Below, in pieces: positions 36,796 to 47,684 of a DNA stretch of 64,000 bases (position 1 is its first letter; each line of letters starts with the position of its first letter). The stretch is from Halothermothrix orenii H 168 (GTDB lineage Bacteria; Bacillota; Halanaerobiia; Halanaerobiales; Halothermotrichaceae): assembly GCF_000020485.1 (NCBI RefSeq), contig NC_011899.1, forward strand, positions 2,514,147-2,578,146, given 5' to 3'. A program made the position numbers and the translations under genes. Below the pieces are notes generated by a model. It was given only the letters and a program-made list of their open reading frames with translations, was not told the DNA's origin and did no database searches.

Positions 36796-38715
36796 TTAAA
36801 TAATTGATAGCTTTAATTGATCCTGGTCAATAAGAACCCGCTTCAGGGCTTCTTCTACCGTAGATATCGGGGTTACCTTTATATCCCAGTCCTCCTGTAT
36901 ATCTATCATATTTTCAGCGGGAACCAAAACCTCTCTCATTCCTGCCTGTTCGGCGGCATATATCTTTTCCCTGATACCACTGACCGGTTTAATATTACCC
37001 CTGATTGAAACCTCACCGGTCACAGCTATATCCTGTTTTAAGGGTACTTCCTCAATAGCACTTATTAAAGCCAGCAGCATCGCAATACCGGCCGAAGGAC
37101 CATCTACATTACCTCCCCCGACAATATTGACATGGAGGTCATAATCCTTCATTTTCTTCCCGGTTATTTTTCTGATTACAGCTGCAGCATTAAAAAGGGA
37201 ATCTTTAGCCATTTTACCGGCGGTTTCATTAAATCTCAGCTTACCATTACCCTTTTCCTCGGCTGTAAAGGCAACGGCTTCAATTTCAATAACTGTACCA
37301 AGGTAACCATTGACCCCCAGTCCAAAGACCTTTCCAATTTCTGATTTTTCACTGGACTTAATCTTGTTGTGGGGAATCATTCGCCGGTTCTGGATAGCTT
37401 CAAAGAGCTTATCCCTGGTAATTATAAGCTCCTGCTCGTCAGCTCCTTCATTTTCATAGAGGACAAGGCTGTAGGCATCTATCAGTAGGTTTATAGCTGT
37501 TCTCCCCTCAGTCGTATATTCACTTATTATCTCCGGTATTTCATCCTCAATTTTTACCGTGAGTTTTTTGACAGCATTAATAACAATTTGCTGTATATCT
37601 TCCCGGGACAGGGGATTAAAGAATACCTCTGCACACCGGGAGCGGAAAGCAGGATTTATTTTACTGGGACTTCTGGTGGTAGCTCCGATTAAAATAAAAT
37701 CAGCCGGAGCCCCTTCTTCAAAGAGCTTTTTAATATATAAGGGGATATTTTCATCATTTTTATCATAATAGGAAGATTCAAACTTAACCCTTTTATCCTC
37801 CATTACTTTCAACAGTTTGTTCTGAAGCATTGGATCCAGTTCCCCTATTTCATCGATAAAGAGGATACCAGCATGGGCTTCGGTTACCAGCCCTGTCTTG
37901 GGTTCCGGGACTCCACCCTCGGCCAGAACTTTTTTGGCACCCTGGTATATGGGGTCATGAACTGAGCCCAGCAAGGGATTGGTAACTTCCCTCGGGTCCC
38001 ACCTCAGGGTCGCCCCATCAACTTCAACGAATTTTGAATCCCCGTAAAAAGGGGTATTTTGCCTCTTCTTGGCCTCTTCCAGGGCCAGTCGGGCAGCCGT
38101 AGTTTTACCCACCCCCGGGGGTCCATATAGGATTACGTGCTGGGGGTAGGGAGAAGCAATTTTGGAAACAAGGGCCTTTAAAGCCCGCTGCTGACCCACT
38201 ATCTCATCAAGTGATTTGGGCCTAACCAGATCAATGACAGATTTATTTAAACTCCTGGCATCCAGCTTTTCAAGCCGGGCCAGTCTTCTTAATGTTTCCG
38301 GATTATCTGGAGGATCGTCATTGACTATTTCCTTTTTAATCTCCTTAATATATTCACGCTGCCTCTTCTCCATCCTCTCGGCAATCTGTTCTTCAATATC
38401 CTTTTCAACGGAGCGCTCGGCCAGCATGTCAGCAATCTTATCCTCTAATTTTAAAATTCGTTCCTCAAAATTTCCCTTTCCCACCTGGATGGTAGGGTCT
38501 TCATAAATTATTCTCTCCAGGGCTGTCAGTTTATCAAATAATTTACTGGAACTTATTAAATCCAGGGCATTAACCTTCCCTGCTTTAAGTATGAACTGTT
38601 CCTTACCATAATAATCATTGGCTTTTTTGTACAATACTTTAAGTTCTTTTTCTTTTTTATCAGCCTTTTTTATTTTATTATCATCTTTACTAAAAAGGCC
38701 ATCCAAGAAGGACAT
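36796..38715 (-). CDS. lonB: LonB-type ATP-dependent protease
   Basis: Protein of 639 aa. The AAA+ domain has Walker A LYGPPGVGKTTAARLALEEAKK and Walker B AGILFIDEIGELDP. The C-terminal Lon protease domain holds the catalytic Ser in GGGNVDGPSAGIAML and Lys in SIRGNIKPVSGIREKIYAAEQAG. The N-terminus lacks the long LonA domain and has a helical region instead. Bacillus LonB is made in the forespore. The ATG at 38715 follows GGGGAG. It lies 23 bp after rplI, the position that dnaC occupies in Bacillus. Confidence 0.92.
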   Translation of the reverse strand: MSFLDGLFSKDDNKIKKADKKEKELKVLYKKANDYYGKEQFILKAGKVNALDLISSSKLFDKLTALERIIYEDPTIQVGKGNFEERILKLEDKIADMLAERSVEKDIEEQIAERMEKRQREYIKEIKKEIVNDDPPDNPETLRRLARLEKLDARSLNKSVIDLVRPKSLDEIVGQQRALKALVSKIASPYPQHVILYGPPGVGKTTAARLALEEAKKRQNTPFYGDSKFVEVDGATLRWDPREVTNPLLGSVHDPIYQGAKKVLAEGGVPEPKTGLVTEAHAGILFIDEIGELDPMLQNKLLKVMEDKRVKFESSYYDKNDENIPLYIKKLFEEGAPADFILIGATTRSPSKINPAFRSRCAEVFFNPLSREDIQQIVINAVKKLTVKIEDEIPEIISEYTTEGRTAINLLIDAYSLVLYENEGADEQELIITRDKLFEAIQNRRMIPHNKIKSSEKSEIGKVFGLGVNGYLGTVIEIEAVAFTAEEKGNGKLRFNETAGKMAKDSLFNAAAVIRKITGKKMKDYDLHVNIVGGGNVDGPSAGIAMLLALISAIEEVPLKQDIAVTGEVSIRGNIKPVSGIREKIYAAEQAGMREVLVPAENMIDIQEDWDIKVTPISTVEEALKRVLIDQDQLKLSII

Positions 38716-38738
38716 TTTTTTCACTCCCCAGGGTTTAA

Positions 38739-39182
38739 CTAGGCTTCAACAACCTGAATTTTTAAAGTTGCTACTACATCCTCAAAGATTTTTACAGGCA
38801 CCCGGTATGTTCCCAGGGCTTTAATATTATCATCTAAGTCTATTTTTCTTTTGTCTATTTTATAACCGGCTTTTTTCACTGTCTCGGCTATATCCTTGGT
38901 TGTTACTGACCCGAACAAACGGCCATTTTCACCTGATTTAACCTTTATTACAAATTTTTCCTTTTCAAGTTTGCTGGCCATGTCCCGGGCCTCTTCTATT
39001 TTTTGCTGGTGTTTTTTCTCTTTAATCTTTTCTTTTTCTTTTAACTGCGTAATATTTCCCCGGGTTGCTTCCTCGGCAAGTCCCCTGGGAATTAAATAAT
39101 TGCGGGCATAACCATCAGATACACTAACCACGTCACCTTTTTTACCCAATTTTTTAACATCTTTTTTTAAAATTACCTTCAT
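38739..39182 (-). CDS. rplI: 50S ribosomal protein L9
   Basis: Protein of 147 aa, normal length. The N-terminal domain MKVILKKDVKKLGKKGDVVSVSDGYARNYLIPRGLA is the L9 signature, joined by a long charged helix to the C-terminal domain (SVTTKDIAETVKKAGYKIDKRKIDL). The family start fixes the ATG at 39182, ignoring six upstream in-frame codons. It binds 23S rRNA near the L1 stalk base. Confidence 0.97.
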   Translation of the reverse strand: MKVILKKDVKKLGKKGDVVSVSDGYARNYLIPRGLAEEATRGNITQLKEKEKIKEKKHQQKIEEARDMASKLEKEKFVIKVKSGENGRLFGSVTTKDIAETVKKAGYKIDKRKIDLDDNIKALGTYRVPVKIFEDVVATLKIQVVEA

Positions 39183-39322
39183 TTTTCCTGGTCCCTCCAT
39201 AATTAATTTTATAATATCTTATTTCTGTTTACAATAGAAATATTAACTATCTTCAGGAAATTTTATATTACTGTTTTTTAAATTTTATATTACTGATCTC
39301 TAATATAAGCTTATAACACAAT

Positions 39323-40210
39323 TTATTTTTTAAACCGCCTTAAATTAAACCACATGTCCACCAGTCCCAGGATAGCGACCGGTAACACCATTATATGTAT
39401 TAAAAAGCCGAAAAACAGAATAAGGGCCCATAGAAATGCCTTATTACCACTCTCCACCAGATAATATATGGCCAGGGATAAACCCTGAATGAAGGATAAA
39501 AAGAGAAAAACAATCTGGAGATTTAAAAAGAAGACACTATCCAGGAAGAATAGACTTATTACCAGGCCTGAAGTAATTAGCCAGGCCGGGAACCTCCAGT
39601 ATCTAAAGGGTTTATAGACCTCAAACCTGTTATCTTCATCTCTTCTGATGTTTAAAAAATTTACAGAGAGATAATAAACAATGCTCCCAAAGATAATAGA
39701 ACCGATTACCAGAGCAGACGGGATAACACTCCTTACGAAGGCAACCCATTCCTCCACATCAAGACCATACCCCAGCATCCCACCTATCTGCGTAAAATTA
39801 GCGGCCATTTCCTGTAAAAGGGTATTAAAATCAAACCCGATGAGGAAGTGCAGGGCATAATAATTTGTCAGAATAGAAAATAAGACTGCCATTATGGAAA
39901 TAATAAGGGTTTTAAAGGGAGTAAAACCTTCTGCCAGCGCTCCCCCAATAGCAAACCCAATCAGGCCAAAACCGATTATGGTATAAAGGGCCACAAGGGC
40001 ATTTTGAAAAACAAGACCATTAACCAGCGCTGCCACCAATACCAATTTAAGGGCCCGGTCCATTCCATTACGGACAGTAACCGTGATAACCGGTAACGGC
40101 CACAGGAAAACGGTAAATATACTTAATGGTGGTATGTAGACATTGATAAAGGTCAGGATTAATATAACAAAAAGGGCTTTTAACATCCCCCTGGTTAAAA
40201 ATTTAGCCAT
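39323..40210 (-). CDS. YybS-like (DUF2232) membrane protein
   Basis: Protein of 295 aa with about eight hydrophobic membrane segments (ALFVILILTFINVYIPPLSIF, ALFVIL, VFLFLSFIQGLSLAIYYL, ALILFFGFLIHIMVLPVAIL). It lies upstream of rplI, as yybS does in Bacillus, and the sequence has the DUF2232 character. In Bacillus the c-di-AMP phosphodiesterase gene gdpP stands between yybS and rplI; it is missing here. Function unknown. Confidence 0.75.
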   Translation of the reverse strand: MAKFLTRGMLKALFVILILTFINVYIPPLSIFTVFLWPLPVITVTVRNGMDRALKLVLVAALVNGLVFQNALVALYTIIGFGLIGFAIGGALAEGFTPFKTLIISIMAVLFSILTNYYALHFLIGFDFNTLLQEMAANFTQIGGMLGYGLDVEEWVAFVRSVIPSALVIGSIIFGSIVYYLSVNFLNIRRDEDNRFEVYKPFRYWRFPAWLITSGLVISLFFLDSVFFLNLQIVFLFLSFIQGLSLAIYYLVESGNKAFLWALILFFGFLIHIMVLPVAILGLVDMWFNLRRFKK

Positions 40211-40248
40211 TTACCAGACCACCTCACATATCTTCATATATATAATTA

Positions 40249-40274
40249 AAGGAGGCTCCCTAGAAAGCCTCCTT
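40249..40274 (-). terminator. Terminator after rpsR
   Basis: Nine-bp stem AAGGAGGCT/AGCCTCCTT with an 8-nt loop, 12 bp after the rpsR stop on the minus strand. The U-tract is poor. Confidence 0.6.
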
Positions 40275-40285
40275 AACTTTGACTA

Positions 40286-40498
40286 TTATTCTTTAACATA
40301 AGGGAGTAAGGCTATATTTCTAGCCCTCTTAATAGCCCTTGTTAACTGTCTCTGGTGTTTTGCACAGTTACCTGTTATCCGACGTGGAACTATTTTGCCC
40401 CTGTTTGTTAAGAAACGTTCCAGGGTTTTAACTTCTTTATAATCAAGCTTTGCCTTTTTATTGGTACAGAAATAACAGGGCTTATTTCTTCTAGCCAA
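40286..40498 (-). CDS. rpsR: 30S ribosomal protein S18
   Basis: Protein of 70 aa. [63 protein letters not shown] is the S18 family. Four Cys/His positions (CYFC, CAKH) suggest a zinc-binding C+ form. Third gene of the rpsF-ssb-rpsR operon, 17 bp after ssb. Confidence 0.97.
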   Translation of the reverse strand: MARRNKPCYFCTNKKAKLDYKEVKTLERFLTNRGKIVPRRITGNCAKHQRQLTRAIKRARNIALLPYVKE

Positions 40499-40515
40499 TG
40501 CTTTTTCCCTCCTTT

Positions 40516-40917
40516 TTAAAACGGTACATCGAACTCATCATCTATATCAAAGACTTCCTCTTCATTTATGTCATCTCTGGATTTATTCCTGTTGTTATCA
40601 CTTGGCCAATCCAGGAAACGGACATTATCAGCAACCACTTCTGGATTATAATAGGTCCTACCATCTCTTTCGCTTTTTCTTATCTGCAGGGAACCATCTA
40701 CTGCTACTAATCTACCTTTACCCAGGTGATGGGCACATGTCTCGGCAAGCTTCCTCCAGGTAACAATCTTGATAAAATCTACATCTCGCTCTCCCTGCTG
40801 GTTTGTGTAATTACGTTCAACTGCCAGTGTAAAGTTGCTTACCGGTGTTCCATTACTGGTATACCTGAGTTCAGGATCTCTAACCAAACGACCAATCAAT
40901 ACTACTCGGTTAAGCAA
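40516..40917 (-). CDS. ssb: Single-stranded DNA-binding protein
   Basis: Protein of 133 aa. OB-fold [35 protein letters not shown], followed by an acidic tail ending EFDVPF, the interaction tip for replication and repair partners. I place the start at TTG 40917, which gives the family opening [11 protein letters not shown] and lies behind GGTGGTGA; GTG 40929 is an alternative. Between rpsF and rpsR as in Bacillus. Confidence 0.95.
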   Translation of the reverse strand: MLNRVVLIGRLVRDPELRYTSNGTPVSNFTLAVERNYTNQQGERDVDFIKIVTWRKLAETCAHHLGKGRLVAVDGSLQIRKSERDGRTYYNPEVVADNVRFLDWPSDNNRNKSRDDINEEEVFDIDDEFDVPF

Positions 40918-40939
40918 TAAAGTCACCACCCCGGTAGGT

Positions 40940-41227
40940 TTACTTGTCCTCCCTGATAACTAAATACCGTAAAACACTATCTGTCAGATTAAAATATCTT
41001 TCCATTTCATCAATGGTTTCGGCCTCACCTTCAAATTTAATGAGGGTGTAATAGCCGGTATTATAATTCTTAATTTCATAGGCAAGGTTTCTATCTCCCC
41101 ATTCATCAACCTCGTTTACCTTGCCACCGTTAGTATCAATAATCTCCTTAACCCTGTCCAGAATATTATTGCGAGCTTCTTCTTCCAGATCGGGTTTAAT
41201 GATAAAAGTAGTCTCATAGGCACGCAT
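40940..41227 (-). CDS. rpsF: 30S ribosomal protein S6
   Basis: Protein of 95 aa with the S6 pattern MRAYETTFIIKPDLEEEARN and LAYEIKNYNTGYYTLIKFEGE. Strong GGAGGAGGTG SD. The leader (41228-41296) contains a 10-bp helix GCTCTAATTT/AAATTGGGGC followed by CCG; it may be the S6:S18 autoregulatory RNA known upstream of rpsF in many bacteria, but I could not confirm the consensus. Confidence 0.97.
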   Translation of the reverse strand: MRAYETTFIIKPDLEEEARNNILDRVKEIIDTNGGKVNEVDEWGDRNLAYEIKNYNTGYYTLIKFEGEAETIDEMERYFNLTDSVLRYLVIREDK

Positions 41228-41298
41228 CTTTTTTCACCTCCTCCATGTGGACTGACGGCCCCAATTTAAAATTAGAGCATGGATGCAATTCATTCTAT

Positions 41299-41327
41299 AT
41301 TATAGCATTGCCTCCCGGGGATTTCAA
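41299..41327 (-). promoter_or_regulatory. rpsF-ssb-rpsR promoter
   Basis: On the minus strand: TTGAAA (41322-41327), a 17-bp spacer, TATAAT (41299-41304) with a TGC just before the -10 box. It lies 72 bp upstream of rpsF. Confidence 0.85.
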
Positions 41328-41345
41328 CATTTTTTTGCCCGGTTC

Positions 41346-42440
41346 TTAAACATTGAACCTGAAATAACAGATATCCCCATCTTTAACAATATAATCTTTG
41401 CCTTCCAGGCGGAGGAGACCTTCTTCCCTGACTTTAGCTACAGACCCGGCTCTAACCAGGTCTTCATAACTGATAACCTCGGCCCTGATAAAACCCCGCT
41501 GCATATCGGTATGGATCTTCCCGGCTGCCTCCGGAGCCGTAGCCCCTCTTTTAACCGTCCAGGCCCTGACTTCCTTTTCCCCGGCGGTAAAAAAGGTAAT
41601 AAGGTCCAACAGGGCATAACCGGCCCTGATAACCCTGTCCAGGCCTGATTCCTCAAGACCCAGCTCTTCCATGAAAAGGCGAGCCTCCTCTTCTTCTAGC
41701 TCGGCCAGATCGGCCTCTATTTTGGCACTGATGGCTACCACCCTGGCTCCTTCACCGGCCGCATATTCCTTAACTTCATTGACAAGTCTATTACCAGAGG
41801 GATCTATCATATCTTCTTCATTGACATTGGCAATATAAATCGTTGGTTTGGCAGTCAGGAGATTGAGTTCCTTAATTAACCTTTTACCCGTTTCCCCCGG
41901 GTCAAGCTGTCTGATGCTTTTCCCTTCGGCCAGGGCTGTTTTCAATTCTTCCAGTACCTTTAATTCCTCTTTATATTTTTTTTCACCACTTTTAGCCATC
42001 CGGGAGGTCTTTTCCATTCTTTTTTCCACTGTGGCCAGATCAGCAAGCATTAATTCAGTATTGATGGTTTCTATATCCCGTACCGGGTCAATTTCACCAT
42101 CAACATGGGTTACATTTTCATCAGTAAAACACCTTACCACCTGGGCAATGGCCTCTACCTCCCTGATATGGGCCAGAAACTGGTTGCCCAGACCCTCTCC
42201 CTTACTGGCTCCCCTGACCAGTCCGGCGATATCAACAAATTCAATGGTAGTCGGGGTTTTTTTGGCCGGTTGATACATTTCATTTAAAACCTCCAGCCTG
42301 GGATCGGGGACATTTACAACCCCGACATTGGGGTCAATAGTACAAAAAGGGTAATTGGCAGCATCGGCCCGGGCCCGGGTTAAGGCATTGAATAGAGTTG
42401 ATTTTCCAACATTGGGTAGTCCAACAATTCCTATTTTCAT
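41346..42440 (-). CDS. ychF: Redox-regulated/ribosome-binding ATPase YchF
   Basis: Protein of 364 aa, Obg-family P-loop protein that prefers ATP. G1 is [15 protein letters not shown]3 is [18 protein letters not shown] and the altered G4 is [10 protein letters not shown] (no NKxD). The C-terminal TGS domain carries [40 protein letters not shown]. The ATG at 42440 is the conserved MKIGIVG start behind GGAGGAAGG. Confidence 0.96.
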   Translation of the reverse strand: MKIGIVGLPNVGKSTLFNALTRARADAANYPFCTIDPNVGVVNVPDPRLEVLNEMYQPAKKTPTTIEFVDIAGLVRGASKGEGLGNQFLAHIREVEAIAQVVRCFTDENVTHVDGEIDPVRDIETINTELMLADLATVEKRMEKTSRMAKSGEKKYKEELKVLEELKTALAEGKSIRQLDPGETGKRLIKELNLLTAKPTIYIANVNEEDMIDPSGNRLVNEVKEYAAGEGARVVAISAKIEADLAELEEEEARLFMEELGLEESGLDRVIRAGYALLDLITFFTAGEKEVRAWTVKRGATAPEAAGKIHTDMQRGFIRAEVISYEDLVRAGSVAKVREEGLLRLEGKDYIVKDGDICYFRFNV

Positions 42441-42472
42441 GACCTTCCTCCTCAATCACTAATTTTCTCTTT

Positions 42473-42664
42473 TTATTCTCCTGCTCTTTCTACAATTTCT
42501 TTAACATTCTTTTCAAATTTACGCCTGGGCATCATAACTATTCGACCACAGGTCGTACATCTGGCTTTAAAATCCATTCCTATTCTGATTACTTCCCAGG
42601 TATCCCCACCACAGGGGTGCTGTTTTTTAAAACGGACTATATCACCTAAGTGGTAATCTTTCAT
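42473..42664 (-). CDS. DUF951 family protein
   Basis: Protein of 63 aa: YHLGDIVRFKKQHPCGGDTWEVIRIGMDFKARCTTCGRIVMMPRRKFEK. One Cys plus a CTTCG knuckle suggests metal binding. This small family usually sits beside mscS and ychF in Firmicutes, as here. ATGA overlap with the mscS stop. Function unknown. Confidence 0.88.
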   Translation of the reverse strand: MKDYHLGDIVRFKKQHPCGGDTWEVIRIGMDFKARCTTCGRIVMMPRRKFEKNVKEIVERAGE

Positions 42665-43560
42665 TTTCCCACCCCTTCGTTACCTGTATTTAAGTCACCA
42701 GTCTTCTGATCCTTTGTTAATAATACCATATGGGGATAAGGTATTTCAATCCCTGCTTCATCAAGGGTTTCTTTGACACGTTTTTTAATATAACGCCCGA
42801 TATACCATTGTTCCATGGGGATAGTTCTGGCCCAGATACGAATTACCATACCGGAATCAGCCAGTTCCTGAACCCCCAGAACAGTAGGACCTTCGGTTAT
42901 AACATCCTTCTTTTCCTCGGCTATCCTGTAACAGAGATTCTCCAGAACTTCAATTACCCGGGAGGGGGATTCATCATAACTGACACTGACATCAACCAGA
43001 ACGCGCATATCTCCATAAGAATAATTGGTTACTTTTTTTATTTCACTGTTGGGAATAATGTGGAGTTCCCCCCCAAAACTTCTTATAAAAGTACTCCTTA
43101 ATCCGATCTCTTCAACTACTCCGGTAACACCGGCGGCCTCAATATAATCTCCAACCCCGTACTGATCTTCAAACAGAATAAAAAAACCGTTAATTATATC
43201 TTTAACAAGGTCCTGAGCTCCGAAACCAATTGCCACACTCACAATACCGGCTCCGGCCAGTAATGATGCGATCGGGACATTAAAGATAGAAAGTATAATA
43301 AGGGCCATAAAAAAATAGACCCCATATCTTAAAATACTTTTCAAAAGGGTATTTAAGGTCTGTCTCCGCCTCTCACTGACATGGTCATCCTTTTTCTTTT
43401 TAAGCATATTATCGATAAATTTATTTCCTATCTTTATAGTAATTTTAGCTATAGCTACTGTAATAACAATACTGATGATTTTTATAATATATTTGCTTAA
43501 AAACTCAAAGGTAAAAAATCCGGAAATTATTTCTATTACCTCTTCCCAGTTCAGGGGCAT
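42661..43560 (-). CDS. MscS-family mechanosensitive channel
   Basis: Protein of 299 aa. It has three membrane segments; the pore-lining third reads IASLLAGAGIVSVAIGFGAQDLVKDIINGFFI. The beta-domain VGDYIEAAGVTGVVEEIGLRSTFIRSFGGELHIIPNSEI follows. It would release solutes on hypo-osmotic shock, which suits a halophile. Between the TPR protein and DUF951 genes. Confidence 0.93.
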   Translation of the reverse strand: MPLNWEEVIEIISGFFTFEFLSKYIIKIISIVITVAIAKITIKIGNKFIDNMLKKKKDDHVSERRRQTLNTLLKSILRYGVYFFMALIILSIFNVPIASLLAGAGIVSVAIGFGAQDLVKDIINGFFILFEDQYGVGDYIEAAGVTGVVEEIGLRSTFIRSFGGELHIIPNSEIKKVTNYSYGDMRVLVDVSVSYDESPSRVIEVLENLCYRIAEEKKDVITEGPTVLGVQELADSGMVIRIWARTIPMEQWYIGRYIKKRVKETLDEAGIEIPYPHMVLLTKDQKTGDLNTGNEGVGK

Positions 43561-43579
43561 AATTTCCTACCTCCCATCA

Positions 43580-44131
43580 CTATTGTAACCATAAGTAGAT
43601 TAAAATAAATGCCCCAATTATAATCGCAATAAGCATTAGACAACCGGGATTTTTTAGTGACATTGACTTCTGATTGATATCAACAGTATAACTGTTTAGC
43701 TTGCTGGCCTTTTTTAAAAATTTAACAGACCTGGCATAATCACCCTGTTCCCGGTAAATAACACCAAGGTTGTTATAGGCAGGCCCGTATTTGGGGTCTG
43801 CATTGAGGGCTTTTTCATATAATTGCTTCGCCTTTTCCAGATCCCCTCTTTTTTTCTCAATACTCCCCAGGTTGGTTATAGCCGGGGCATATTCATGGTC
43901 CAGTTCGAGGGCTTTTTTGAGCCAGTCTCCCCCCTCTTCCAGACTACCCTGGTAGATTTTTATAATAGCCAGTTTATTATAGGCAGGAACAAAATCTGAC
44001 TGCCTTTCGATGATATCTTTAAACACCTTTTCAGCATCCTGATACTCCCCTCTTTCCAGCTTATGTACACCTGTTTTATATTGTTCTTTTATCTCTCCAG
44101 AAATATCCTCAAGATAATCTTTTTCTTTCAT
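43580..44131 (-). CDS. TPR-repeat protein with C-terminal membrane anchor
   Basis: Protein of 183 aa. About four TPR units run from residue 18 to 150 (GVHKLERGEYQDAEKVFKDII, PAYNKLAIIKIYQGSLEEGGDWL, PAITNLGSIEKKRGDLEKAKQLYEKAL, PAYNNLGVIYREQGDYARSVKFL). The C-terminus is a single hydrophobic segment (CLMLIAIIIGAFILIYLWL), so the repeats face the cytoplasm. Probably an adaptor; partner unknown. 19 bp upstream of mscS. Confidence 0.8.
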   Translation of the reverse strand: MKEKDYLEDISGEIKEQYKTGVHKLERGEYQDAEKVFKDIIERQSDFVPAYNKLAIIKIYQGSLEEGGDWLKKALELDHEYAPAITNLGSIEKKRGDLEKAKQLYEKALNADPKYGPAYNNLGVIYREQGDYARSVKFLKKASKLNSYTVDINQKSMSLKNPGCLMLIAIIIGAFILIYLWLQ

Positions 44132-44520
44132 GATTTAATCACCTGGTTTTGTTTAGTTTTTTAAGTAATATTATGGCCCTTAACCCCCGGAGCATTTAGT
44201 ATAATAATTATAATATACCTTTAAAACAACCATTATAAATGAGGCAAAATCAAATTCCATTTATTACTCAATTATTATACCATATAAGTCTAACTATATA
44301 AAATAGGTTTTACCCGGTCTAAACCATGGAACAAATGGCTTAGGCCATAATAATTTAATGGGTAAAATTTATTGATGCTAAAAATTATTCTCAAAAACAC
44401 TCATGTATATTTAAAGGAGATTAAAAAACCCGCCAACTTTTAAAGCCGGCGGGTTTATTTATCTATACCCTTATTTACTAATATTTTATTTACTACTATT
44501 TTTTTAATTATACTGTATTC
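44132..44520. other. Non-coding gap
   Basis: 389 bp, AT-rich. It contains the gcvPB terminator at 44421-44457. Promoter elements for the TPR-mscS-DUF951-ychF run should lie at its left end, but none is convincing. No gene seen. Confidence 0.5.
44421..44457 (-). terminator. Terminator of the gcv operon
   Basis: On the minus strand: AAACCCGCC pairs with GGCGGGTTT (extended inwards by GGC/GTT), followed by TTTTTT. About 65 bp after the gcvPB stop. Confidence 0.9.
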
Positions 44521-45960
44521 CTACCATCTCAGGTCCGGGTTCCGGGCAGCCTGAGCCTCATCCAGTTTCCTGACCGGGGTATTCCGGGGCGCCTCTTTCA
44601 CCAATTCAGGACTTTCTTCTATTTCCCGGGAAATAATCTTCATAGTTTCGACAAATTGATTCAGGGTTTTCAGGTTCTCGGTTTCAGTAGGTTCAATCAT
44701 TAAGGCTTCTTTAACTATCAGCGGGAAATATATGGTTGGTGCATACAGTCCGTAATCTAAAAGCCTTTTGGCTATATTAAGGGTACTGACCCCCTTCTTT
44801 TTCTGCCGGCTACCCGACAGAACAAATTCATGAAGGCTATTTTCTTCATAGGGAAGTTCATATATATCTTTTAATCTGACCTTGAGGTAATTGGCATTTA
44901 ACACCGCATTTTCAGTAACCTCTTTCAGGCCTTTCCCTCCCAGAGCCCTGATATAGGTATATGCTCGCAACATCACGGCATAATTGCCATAAAAACTATG
45001 AACCTTACCAATAGAATAGGGACGGTCATAATCCCAGTAATACCGGTCATTATCTTTTTTCAATAGAGGGCGGGGCAGATATGGTTTTAAAAATTCTTTA
45101 ACACCGACCGGTCCGGAGCCGGGACCCCCACCCCCATGGGGCGTAGAAAAAGTCTTATGAAGGTTAAAGTGTAAAACATCGAAATTCATATCACCCGGTC
45201 TGACATACCCCATAATAGCATTCATATTGGCTCCATCGTAATAAAGCAGGCCACCGGCATCATGGACTACTTTGGCAATATCAAGGATTTCTTCTTCAAA
45301 TATACCCAGGGTATTGGGGTTGGTAAGCATCAGGGCTGCCACTTTTTCATCAACTGCTTCTTTAAGGGCTTCAAGGTCAACCATACCCCGTTCGTTTGAT
45401 TTAATTTCAACAACCTTAAAACCGGCCATCGCAGCACTGGCGGGGTTGGTACCGTGGGCAGAATCGGGTACAATTACCTTTGTTCGTTCTTCTCCTTTTT
45501 CCTCAAAATACTTCTTAATAATCAATAACCCGGTCAATTCACCCTGGGCTCCAGAAGCCGGTTGCAGGGTTACCTCATCCATTCCACTGATTTCTGCCAG
45601 ATACTCTTTTAATTCATACATGATTTCCAGGGTCCCCTGAATCTGATCTTCATCCTGGTAGGGATGAAGTTTCACCAGTTTATCAAGACGGGCAATCTCT
45701 TCATTAATTTTGGGGTTATACTTCATAGTACAGGACCCTAAGGGATATATACCGGAATCAACCCCATAATTCTCTTCCGACAGGGCCGTATAATGTCTGA
45801 CCACATCTACTTCACTGACTTCAGGAAGGTCCGGAGCCTCTTCCCGATAATAACCCTCTTTTAAATACTCTTTAACATCTATATCGGGTACATCAAGTTC
45901 GGGCAGGGAATAACCCTTCCGGCCCTGACTGCTGTAATCTTTAATAAGTGGTTCAATCAC
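44521..45960 (-). CDS. gcvPB: Glycine dehydrogenase (decarboxylating) subunit 2
   Basis: Protein of 479 aa. The PLP lysine is in [24 protein letters not shown], and the Gly-rich loop after it is characteristic. With GcvPA it forms the two-subunit P-protein, which decarboxylates glycine and passes the aminomethyl group to GcvH. Its ATG overlaps the gcvPA end by 8 bp. Last gene of the operon. Confidence 0.96.
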
Positions 45961-47296
45961 TGGATATCACCTCCAGGGCCTCCAGATACCCATCTATTTC
46001 TTCCCTGGTCCTTTTTTCAGTCGTACATACCAGAAAACCATCAAAAGAATACCAGCGGGAGACATCTAGGCCACCCAGTATTCCTTTTCTTTTAAGTCTT
46101 TCACCAATTTCAGCAGATGGCAGGGGGGTTTTAATTACAAACTCATGGAAAAAGTTATCTTTATTAACCACTTCAAAACCCTCCATATCATCTATCCTAT
46201 CAGCCATATAGTGGGCTTTTTTAAAGGATTGTTCGCCTACCTCTTTAATACCTTTTTTACCCATTGTTGCCATGTAAATAGCAGCTGTCAGGGCATTGAG
46301 GGCTTCATTGGTACAGATATTGGAGGTAGCCCTGGCCCGGCGGATATGCTGCTCTCTGGTCTGGAGAGTCAAAACATAACCCCTCTTACCATCAGAATCT
46401 GTTGTTGCCCCTACAATCCGCCCCGGCATCTGTCTTACATATCTTTTCCTGGTAGCCATAATCCCCAGATATGGTCCCCCGTAATTAATGGGATTACCCA
46501 GAACCTGGCCCTCACCGACAACAATATCGGCTCCAAACTCAGCTGGTGGTTTTAAAACCCCCAGGGTTAAGGGGTTAACTACTATAATTAACAGGGTTCG
46601 TTTCCGTGCTGAAATCAGGTTTTTAACAACATTGAGGTCTTCAATTGACCCGAAAAAGTTGGGGTACTGAAGAACAACAGCCCCGGTATCTTCATCAAGC
46701 TTTTGTTCCAGCTCTTCCATGTCAGTCACCGTTTCATTCAGGCCCAGATCAATAAACTCCAGCCCCCGGGGTCTGCCATATGTCCTGGCAACTTCACGGT
46801 AAACCGGGTTTATACCCCTTGACATCAGGATTTTCTTCTTCCGGCTAATTCTTGAAGCCATCAGAACAGCCTCTCCAGTCGCAGACCCGCCATCGAGCAA
46901 AGAAGAGTTGGCTACCTCCATTCCGGTAAGCTCACAGATCATACTCTGGTATTCATACATGGCCTGGAGGACCCCCTGACTCAATTCTGCCTGATAGGGA
47001 GTATAGGCAGTATAAAACTCAGACCTGGATATTAGGTGGTCGATATGAGCCGGAATATAATGGTCATAAGCCCCTCCCCCGGCAAAGCAGATCTGTTCTT
47101 CCATACTTATATTCCGGGCAGCTTTACTCTTTATCATCCGTTTCAGCTCAAGTTCAGACAGGCCCGGGGGAATATTAAAGGGCCGTTTAAAGGTAACATC
47201 ATCAGGAATGGGTTTAAAGAGGTCCTCAACATTTTCTACACCTATTTTTTTTAGCATAGCCTCTTTCTCAGAAGGGGTATTGGAGATATAATCCAA
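45953..47296 (-). CDS. gcvPA: Glycine dehydrogenase (decarboxylating) subunit 1
   Basis: Protein of 447 aa: [37 protein letters not shown] and [29 protein letters not shown] are the GcvPA pattern. The start is a TTG at 47296, set 9 nt after a GGAGGT SD that overlaps the end of gcvH. Forms the P-protein with GcvPB. Confidence 0.96.
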
Positions 47297-47297
47297 C

Positions 47298-47684
47298 TTA
47301 TTCTACCTCCTCCAGGTATCTGGCATATTCTTCACTACTCATAAGGTCTTCAAGCTCCTTTTTGTCGGCCAGCTTTATCTTAACAAGCCATCCTGAAGCA
47401 TAAGGTTCCTGGTTTACCAGCTCGGGGTTTTCCAGTAATTCTTCATTGGCTTCAAGCACCTCTCCCCCGACAGGCAGGTAAACATCTGACACAGCTTTAA
47501 CCGATTCCAGAACTGCAAAACCTTCAGATTGAGCAAATTCATCACTGACTTCCGGTAGTTCAACAAATACTATATCACCGAGCTCCTTCTGGGCGTAATC
47601 TGTCACCCCTACCAGGGCCGTATCCCCATCGACCTTGATCCATTCATGGTTTTTGGTATACATTAAATTTTCCGGTACATTCAT
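47298..47684 (-). CDS. gcvH: Glycine cleavage system H protein
   Basis: Protein of 128 aa. The lipoyl-lysine is Lys63 in [19 protein letters not shown]. It shuttles the aminomethyl group between P, T and L proteins. The opening [32 protein letters not shown] matches the family. The E3 component (lipoamide dehydrogenase) and lipoylation genes are not in the window. Confidence 0.97.
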   Translation of the reverse strand: MNVPENLMYTKNHEWIKVDGDTALVGVTDYAQKELGDIVFVELPEVSDEFAQSEGFAVLESVKAVSDVYLPVGGEVLEANEELLENPELVNQEPYASGWLVKIKLADKKELEDLMSSEEYARYLEEVE